Positions 5,178 through 9,816 of a stretch of 9,816 nucleotides of DNA are shown here, one piece after another; the stretch's first letter is position 1; the number at the start of each line of letters is the position of its first letter. This DNA comes from SIAJ01 sp036266155 (GTDB lineage Bacteria > Planctomycetota > Planctomycetia > Gemmatales > Gemmataceae), in assembly GCA_036266155.1 (NCBI GenBank), contig DATANR010000416.1:1-9816 (forward strand). Direction: 5' to 3'. The notes below the pieces were generated by a model that was not told the origin of the DNA, searched no databases, and worked only from the letters and a program-made list of their open reading frames with translations. Made by a program: the position numbers and the translations under genes.

Positions 5178-6557
5178 ATGCGCGCATTCATCGCCATTCT
5201 GTTGTTGGCCCTGCCGGCGATCGCGGCCGACGAGCCCGTCACCATCAAGCTCAAGCTTCATCCGGCGCCGGGCCAGATGATCCTATCTGACAGCCGCCAC
5301 ACGGACACGGGAACGACGCGCATCGAAGATGCGGACGGCAAGCTGCTCGTCGAGGTCAAGCCCGGCGGATCGGAGACGATCGAGCGAACCACCATTTTGG
5401 AAGCGGATAGCGAGGGCACGCCGACCAAGTATCTCCGCACGTTTGACAAGGCGAACGAGACGGAGAGCGGGAAGAAGAAGACGTTTTCCTATGAGGGCCG
5501 CACGATTCTCTACGAGAAGCAGAAGGACGGCAAGTTCCGCGTCGGCGTCGTCGGCAAGGACGATCTCGACCCTGCCGACGCCGAGAAGCTGGTCGACAAG
5601 GCGAACCGCCCGTCCGAGTCGGATGCGCTGATGAAGCAGTTCGCCCCGAAGAAGCCGGTCAAGGTTGGCGACTCGTGGCCGCTCGACGCGAAACTGATGG
5701 CCACGGCGATGGAATCCAAGGTGGAAGAGGCGAAGTCGTCAGTGACGGTCAAGCTGCTCAAAGTGTCCACACGCGGCAAGACGCTGATCGGGACGTTCGA
5801 ACTCGACGCGAAACTCGCGGTCACCGCGATGACCGGCAAGGTGGAGATGACCTTCGAGCCGGCGATCGTGCTCACGATGAAGGGCACGATGGAGCTGGTG
5901 ATCGACGGGTCGAGCACCGAAAACACGGGCGACATCGAGATGGGCATGAAGGGCGCCGGCACCTGGAAGAACGCCGGCGGAGCAAGCGGCAAGATCTCAT
6001 TCGACGTCTCCGGCAAGGTCAAGGAAGTCGAAGGTGCCGAGCAGGTGGCGAAAGCAACAAAAGCCCCCGCGGTGACCTGGTTGCGGCAGCCCGGCGAGTG
6101 GGCCGCGTTCAAGCCGAAGGATGGATCGTTTACCGTCGACTTCCCCGGCGCCGCGAAAGAGGAATCGAAGAAGGGCCCGAACGGCGACACGACGGTGACC
6201 TGGACCGCTTCGGCCGAGGGCGGCGCTGTCGCCTATGTCGTCGGCACCACCGACTTCGCCGGCGCCGACCCGGCCCGGTTGAACGCCAAGGCCGTCCTCA
6301 ATGCCGTCGCCAACAATCAGAAGGGCGCCAAGAACTTGAAGGACGTCAAGATCAACGACTATCCCGGCATCGAGTTCGATCGCGAAGAACTCGTCGCCGG
6401 CAAGACGCTCGAATTCCGGCAGCGCGTCGTGATGGCGAACGGCCGCATGTATCAGCAGATCGTGATCGCCGAGAAGGGCAAAGGCAAACAGGCCGACTCG
6501 GACAAGTTCTTCGCGTCATACAAGGTGCTGGCGAAGCCGGTGCCGAAAGACGATTGA
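5178..6557 (+). CDS. Secreted two-domain protein of unknown function
   Basis: A 459-residue exported protein. The signal peptide is MRAFIAILLLALPAIA, with likely cleavage near residue 16-17 (AIA-ADE); no lipobox cysteine and no further membrane helix. Domain 1 (about 20-285) is beta-rich and Lys/Thr/Glu-rich, with VKVGDSWPLDAKL at about 160-172. It loosely resembles the DUF6263-type proteins common in planctomycetes. A linker (about 285-300) leads to domain 2 (about 305-455), which opens W..FKPKDGSFTVDFPGAAKEE and continues with YPGIEFDREE and a stretch on the form GRMYQQIVI. This WxxFxPxDGxFxVxFPG module recurs, to my knowledge, in planctomycete hypothetical proteins, but I cannot give it a function. 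GGAG (5168-5171) lies 6 bases before the ATG. The hydrolase gene ends 21 bases upstream. Placement in the periplasm or on the surface is inferred from the signal peptide. Confidence 0.88.
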   Translation: MRAFIAILLLALPAIAADEPVTIKLKLHPAPGQMILSDSRHTDTGTTRIEDADGKLLVEVKPGGSETIERTTILEADSEGTPTKYLRTFDKANETESGKKKTFSYEGRTILYEKQKDGKFRVGVVGKDDLDPADAEKLVDKANRPSESDALMKQFAPKKPVKVGDSWPLDAKLMATAMESKVEEAKSSVTVKLLKVSTRGKTLIGTFELDAKLAVTAMTGKVEMTFEPAIVLTMKGTMELVIDGSSTENTGDIEMGMKGAGTWKNAGGASGKISFDVSGKVKEVEGAEQVAKATKAPAVTWLRQPGEWAAFKPKDGSFTVDFPGAAKEESKKGPNGDTTVTWTASAEGGAVAYVVGTTDFAGADPARLNAKAVLNAVANNQKGAKNLKDVKINDYPGIEFDREELVAGKTLEFRQRVVMANGRMYQQIVIAEKGKGKQADSDKFFASYKVLAKPVPKDD

Positions 6558-6609
6558 ACCGGACAGCGATTCCGTACAACAGACAACCCTTTTGGAATGG
6601 GCGCTTGTC

Positions 6610-7647
6610 ATGAAAGTCGGTCTGGTTGGTTATTCCGGGTCGGGCAAGAGCACGGTGTTCCGCTGGCTCACGGGCGAAGCGCCGGACCCGGCCAAGGTTC
6701 AGCAGGGCCAGGTCGGCATGGCCGACGTGCCGGACGAACGGCTCGACAAGATGTCGGTGCACTTCAAGCCGAAGAAGGGAACCAAGCACTCCGCGATTGC
6801 GTTCCTCGATACGCCTGGCCTCATGATGGACGAGCGCAAGGACAACCCGCGGCGACTCGGCATCCTCCGCGAGGCGAACGGTTTGCTCGTCGTTCTCGAC
6901 GGCTTCAGCGTGACCAATCTCGCCGAACAATTGACGAAGTTTCGTGAGGAATTGGTCTTCGCCGATCTGGACATCGTTTCGAATCGCGTCGATAAGCTGA
7001 CGGGCCAGCTCAAGCGGACCAAGCCGGCCAAAGAACGCGAGGCGGATCAGGCGGAAATGGAGATCGTTAAGAAGGTGCAAGCGGCGCTCGAAGCCGGTCA
7101 TTCGCCGCGCACCATGGCAATGCGGCCCGAAGAAGAAAAGCTGATCCGCTCATTCCAGCTCCTGACGCTCAAGCCGGAGATGGTGTTCGTCAATCGCGGC
7201 GACGCGGCGACTCCGCTGCCGGCCGACTTGCTCAAGCTGGCGCCGCATGCCGTCGGTGCGCCGGTGCAACTGGAACGCGAACTCGAAGAACTCGACGAAG
7301 AGAGCCGGGCGGCGTTCGCGGCTGAGCTGGGAATCAGCGGATCGAGCCGCGGGCAAACGATCCGCGACATTTTCTATGGCATGGGCCGCATCGTCTTCTT
7401 CACCGTCGGCGACGACGAGTGCCGGGCCTGGGCGATCGACAAGGGCGTGCCCGCCGTCGAAGCGGCCGGGGCCATTCACACGGACTTGTCCAAAGGTTTC
7501 GTGCGTGCCAACGTGATGAGCTACCCGGATTTCCTCGCCGCAGGCTATGAGGAGAAGCACTGCAAGACGGCCGGAACCCTGCGGCAGGAGTCGAAGGAAT
7601 ACACGGTCCAGGACGGGGACATCATGCACATTTTGGCGAATCGATAG
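6610..7647 (+). CDS. YchF-like Obg-family GTPase/ATPase with TGS domain (divergent paralogue)
   Basis: A 345-residue P-loop NTPase of the YchF branch of the Obg family, translation-associated proteins that prefer ATP and bind ribosomes. The P loop is G7-YSGSG-K13-S14-T15, G3 is D67-TPG, and the G4 position reads N195-RGD. YchF-specific landmarks are present: VPDERLDKMSVHFKPKK (39-56), EELVFADLDIVSNRVDKL (113-130), LEAGHSPR, LLTLKPEMVFVNRGD and the C-terminal TGS block AAGAIHTDLSKGFVRANVMSY with YTVQDGDIMHI. It differs from canonical YchF, whose P loop reads GLPNVGKST, and is shorter, lacking roughly 18 residues, mostly around G3 to the REVD region. A second, orthodox ychF is therefore expected elsewhere in the genome. 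ATG 6610 gives the family start MKVGLVG; TTG 6592 is less likely. The Shine-Dalgarno is weak. It lies 52 bases after the secreted-protein gene with no terminator between. Confidence 0.9.
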   Translation: MKVGLVGYSGSGKSTVFRWLTGEAPDPAKVQQGQVGMADVPDERLDKMSVHFKPKKGTKHSAIAFLDTPGLMMDERKDNPRRLGILREANGLLVVLDGFSVTNLAEQLTKFREELVFADLDIVSNRVDKLTGQLKRTKPAKEREADQAEMEIVKKVQAALEAGHSPRTMAMRPEEEKLIRSFQLLTLKPEMVFVNRGDAATPLPADLLKLAPHAVGAPVQLERELEELDEESRAAFAAELGISGSSRGQTIRDIFYGMGRIVFFTVGDDECRAWAIDKGVPAVEAAGAIHTDLSKGFVRANVMSYPDFLAAGYEEKHCKTAGTLRQESKEYTVQDGDIMHILANR

Positions 7648-7652
7648 CGCTA

Positions 7653-7666
7653 CGCCGCAAGCGGCG
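7653..7666. terminator. Hairpin between convergent genes, possible bidirectional terminator
   Basis: A perfect 14-base inverted repeat CGCCGC-AA-GCGGCG, folding as a 5-bp stem with a CAAG loop, lies exactly between the stop codons of the YchF-like gene (7647) and the minus-strand membrane protein (7668). The T-rich tail is poor on both strands, so its strength as an intrinsic terminator is doubtful. Confidence 0.4.
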
Positions 7667-7667
7667 A

Positions 7668-8384
7668 TCATTTGGTTACCAAGCCGAACAGCGCCGGCTG
7701 CGCCACCAGCATTGTCACGGCCCACAACCCGAAAGCGATTGCGACCGCGTGGCCGAACGAAAAGCGCATGATCGGCCACAAGACGGCCACCCAGACGGCC
7801 AGGTGAAGAAAGTTGGCGAAGAGGTTGCCGAGCACCGACATCGAGCGCTTGCGATAGACCTTGCCCAGCGCGACTTGATCCATGTAGCGCTTGCCCTTCT
7901 CGGCTTCATAGCGCGTTTCATCCGTCTTGGGAAAGGTGCCGTCCGGCTTCAAGGTCGCATCGAAGCGTGTCGGCGCATCGCGCCCCTTTTCCTTGAAGAG
8001 CAGCGCCACCACCATGCCGTCCGAGTCGGAGCGGTTCCACATCTTGCCGGCGTCCGAGACGAAGTCATTGGTGTCGCCCTTGCGCACGAAGTGCACCGGC
8101 TTCTGTTCCTCCTTGCCGACCTTGCGGACCGACTGAAATTCGTCATAGGTGCCGTCGAGCACTTCGGTCTTGAAGTTGGGCAGCGTGTCGAACCGGCCCG
8201 GATCGTCCTTGTAAATGGCACACCAGCCCACGTGGAACAACGCCAGAAAAATCCCGCCGACCAACGCTCTGAGCGGTAGCTTGCGCGCGAGATCGTTGTA
8301 GAGCCAGCCCTGAAGAAACATGGATCCGAGCCACAGGACGGCCGCAAAGATCGCGGTGAGAGCGCCGAGCAGGATCGGAAGCAC
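7668..8384 (-). CDS. Four-helix membrane protein with large non-membrane middle domain, unknown
   Basis: A 238-residue protein that I do not recognise. Helices lie at about 4-25 and 38-58, then a hydrophilic domain of about 120 residues (59-182), then helices at about 183-205 and 208-235. The middle domain contains YKDDPGRFDTLPNFKTEVLDGTYDEF, GKMWNRSDSDGMVVALLF and RFDATLKPDGTFPKTDETRYEAEKGKRYMD. By the even helix count the middle domain and both termini fall on defined opposite or equal sides, but which side cannot be set from sequence. No cofactor or catalytic motif is evident. The GTG start is well supported by GAGGA (8391-8395) with 6-base spacing. The gene converges on the YchF-like gene (20-base gap) and diverges from kbl across the heptad-repeat region. 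The reading frame is intact and its amino-acid use is ordinary, so it is very probably real. Confidence 0.85.
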   Translation of the reverse strand: MLPILLGALTAIFAAVLWLGSMFLQGWLYNDLARKLPLRALVGGIFLALFHVGWCAIYKDDPGRFDTLPNFKTEVLDGTYDEFQSVRKVGKEEQKPVHFVRKGDTNDFVSDAGKMWNRSDSDGMVVALLFKEKGRDAPTRFDATLKPDGTFPKTDETRYEAEKGKRYMDQVALGKVYRKRSMSVLGNLFANFLHLAVWVAVLWPIMRFSFGHAVAIAFGLWAVTMLVAQPALFGLVTK

Positions 8385-8401
8385 GAGCAGTCCTCGGGAC
8401 A

Positions 8402-8544
8402 GGGGTCAGAAGTCAGAAGTCAGAGGTCAGAGGTCAGAGCCTGAGTTAGAACTCACTCTATTCGACTGGTCTGCATCTTCACGTTCTTTTATCAACAACT
8501 CTGACCACCGACTTCTGACTTCTGACCTCTGACTTCTGGCCCCC
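8402..8544. repeat. Heptad-repeat inverted array (GTCAGAA/GTCAGAG)
   Basis: The left arm (8402-8439) is GGGG followed by tandem 7-base units of the type GTCAGAA or GTCAGAG. The right arm (8500-8544) has the same units in reverse complement (TTCTGAC/CTCTGAC) and ends in CCCCC directly against the kbl ATG. The arms are nearly complementary over about 38 bases, separated by some 60 AT-richer bases that contain a small GAGTT-AG-AACTC hairpin (8443-8454). A lone GGTCAGAG recurs just after kbl (9735-9742). No target-site duplication or open frame is seen. It resembles dispersed heptanucleotide repeats or a small MITE-like element rather than a gene. Confidence 0.75.
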
Positions 8545-9735
8545 ATGAGCGACAAACGCCTGAGCGAACATCTTCGCTCCCAACTCGACCAACTGAAGAA
8601 GACCGGCCTGTACAAGCGGGAACGGCTCATTCAGACGCCGCAGAGGTCCTCGATCCGCGTCGGCGGCAAGGACGTCGTCAACTTCTGCGCGAACAACTAT
8701 CTGGGCCTCGCCAATCACCCGGAGATCGTCGCGGCCGCGCATGAGGGACTCAAGACTTGGGGTTACGGCCTGTCGAGCGTCCGCTTCATCTGCGGCACGC
8801 AGGAGCCGCACCGCGAACTTGAAACCGCCATCGCCCGCTACTTCGGCAAGGGCGATGCGATCCTGTACATCGCGTGTTTCGACGCCAACGGCGGTCTGTT
8901 CGAGCCGCTGCTCGGCGAAGAAGACGCGATCCTCAGCGATGAGCTGAACCACGCGAGCATCATCGACGGCGTGCGACTCTGCAAGGCGAAGCGCTTCCGC
9001 TACAAGCACAACGACATGGCCGATCTCCAGGCCAAACTCGAAGAGGCGAAGGATTGCCGCTTCAAGATGATCTTCACTGATAGCGTCTTCAGCATGGATG
9101 GCGACCTGGCCCGACTGCCGGAAATCTGCGATCTGGCCGACCGTCACGACGCCCTGGTCGGCATCGACGATTGCCATGCGACCGGTCATCTGGGGGCTCA
9201 GGGCCGCGGGGCCGCGGAGGAACTCGGCGTCCTCGAGCGCATCGACGTGATCACGGGCACGCTTGGCAAGACGCTCGGCGGAGCGGCCGGCGGGTTCACG
9301 GTCGCGAGCGCCGAGATCGTCGACTGGCTGAAGAACCGATCGCGGCCGTATCTGTTCTCGAATTCGGCGCCGCCATCGCTCGTGGCCGCCTCGCTCAAGG
9401 CCCTCGACGTGGCGGCACACAGCAATGACTTGCGCGCCAAGCTCAAAGCGAACACGAAGAAGATGCGCGCCGGCCTGGAGGGTGCGGGATTCACGGTCAA
9501 ACCGGGGCCGACGCCGATCCTGCCCGTCATGCTCGGCGACGCCGCCGTGGCGACCGCGATGGCTGACAAGCTCCTGGGCCACGGCATCTACGTGATCGGC
9601 TTCAGTTATCCGGTGGTGCCGCAAGGCCAGGCGCGGATTCGCCTTCAGGTGTCAGCAGCTCATTCGGACGCGGAAATCGAGCGTGCGATCGCGGCGTTCA
9701 CGAGTGTGGGGAGCGAGTTGAAGATTGTTTCGTAG
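8545..9735 (+). CDS. kbl: Glycine C-acetyltransferase (2-amino-3-ketobutyrate CoA ligase)
   Basis: A 396-residue PLP enzyme of the alpha-oxoamine synthase family. It converts 2-amino-3-oxobutyrate plus CoA to glycine and acetyl-CoA, the second step of threonine breakdown after threonine dehydrogenase (Tdh). Long blocks match the E. coli enzyme (398 aa) from memory: NFCANNYLGLANHPEIVAAA, SVRFICGTQ, CFDANGGLFE, LNHASIIDGVRLCKAKR, RSRPYLFSNS and GQARIR.Q.SAAH. K242 in TGTLGKTLGG is the PLP lysine; IDDCHATG holds the PLP-contacting Asp and His (DDSHA in E. coli). Alignment fixes the start at ATG 8545, yet no Shine-Dalgarno precedes it: the heptad repeat and CCCCC run to the start codon, and a stop (TGA 8530-8532) lies in frame upstream. 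tdh is not seen in this window (usual operon partner). Related 8-amino-7-oxononanoate synthases (BioF) are less similar, so the assignment is strong. Confidence 0.96.
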   Translation: MSDKRLSEHLRSQLDQLKKTGLYKRERLIQTPQRSSIRVGGKDVVNFCANNYLGLANHPEIVAAAHEGLKTWGYGLSSVRFICGTQEPHRELETAIARYFGKGDAILYIACFDANGGLFEPLLGEEDAILSDELNHASIIDGVRLCKAKRFRYKHNDMADLQAKLEEAKDCRFKMIFTDSVFSMDGDLARLPEICDLADRHDALVGIDDCHATGHLGAQGRGAAEELGVLERIDVITGTLGKTLGGAAGGFTVASAEIVDWLKNRSRPYLFSNSAPPSLVAASLKALDVAAHSNDLRAKLKANTKKMRAGLEGAGFTVKPGPTPILPVMLGDAAVATAMADKLLGHGIYVIGFSYPVVPQGQARIRLQVSAAHSDAEIERAIAAFTSVGSELKIVS

Positions 9736-9790
9736 GTCAGAGCAGATTCGCGGCGGAGACCTCAGGGCGGGCGACGCTCGCATCCCACTG

Positions 9791-9816
9791 TCTTGTTCCC
9801 CCTCTCCGCTTCGGAG
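9791..9816. repeat. REP-like palindromic element, copy 2 (cut by window end)
   Basis: TCTTGTTCCCCCTCTCCG (9791-9808) is the exact reverse complement of 17-34. It is followed by CTTCGGAG, where the second arm of the hairpin begins before the window stops. The element lies 55 bases after the kbl stop in inverted orientation to copy 1. If the arm continues as in copy 1, the hairpin may also help end kbl transcription. Confidence 0.7.

Noticed and set aside
6554..6580. Possible promoter TTGAAC with TACAAC before the YchF-like gene
   Set aside because: Spacing is only 15 bases and the -10 box is weak; it cannot be told from chance.
5675..6613. 312-residue plus-strand frame inside the secreted-protein gene
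   Set aside because: Arg/Gly-rich, low-information translation in another frame of a gene with a signal peptide and a good ribosome site.
8402..8544. Possible CRISPR array
   Set aside because: Units are only 7 bases with no spacers, and half of them are inverted; no cas genes are present.
8479..9624. 381-residue minus-strand open frame
   Set aside because: It is entirely antisense to kbl, whose protein is unmistakable; the long frame is a by-product of high GC codon use.

Overview
The window is GC-rich, densely coded bacterial chromosome. Gene content, GTG and poorly SD-marked starts, an extra YchF-like GTPase and dispersed GTCAGAA/GTCAGAG heptads and CCCCCTCTCCG hairpins fit a planctomycete (Planctomycetota) best. 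This assignment is inferred from style and protein character, not proven. There are no phage, transposase, CRISPR, toxin or secretion genes, so this looks like core or near-core chromosome, not an island.

Layout. Positions 1-34 hold a REP-like hairpin. A minus-strand thioredoxin (115-450) ends in a rho-independent terminator (62-91). Divergent from it is tRNA-Glu(TTC) (629-700) with its own promoter and terminator. A five-helix membrane protein (772-1497) follows. Then comes an OmpR-type response regulator (1580-2275) whose stop overlaps the start of a sensor histidine kinase (2272-3702), forming a two-component operon. A non-coding stretch of about 630 bases (3703-4331) holds a minus-strand tRNA-like gene with a defective acceptor stem and G33 in its anticodon loop, plus several hairpins and a perfect operator-like palindrome.

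The second half starts with a metallo-beta-lactamase-fold hydrolase (4332-5156), closely followed by a secreted two-domain protein of unknown function (5178-6557). Next is a divergent YchF/Obg-type GTPase with a C-terminal TGS domain (6610-7647). It converges on a minus-strand four-helix membrane protein (7668-8384). A heptad-repeat inverted array (8402-8544) separates this from glycine C-acetyltransferase, kbl (8545-9735). The window ends in a partial second copy of the REP-like element, inverted relative to the first.

How the genes fit together. Only three groups look functionally linked: the response regulator and kinase (overlapping), the hydrolase and secreted protein (21-base gap, possibly one transcript), and perhaps the GTPase behind them (52-base gap). 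The others look like independent single-gene units. I found no convincing new multi-gene system. The observations most worth a second look are the degenerate tRNA, the divergent YchF paralogue, the heptad inverted repeat abutting an SD-less kbl start, and three short dyads or direct repeats placed as operators would be.
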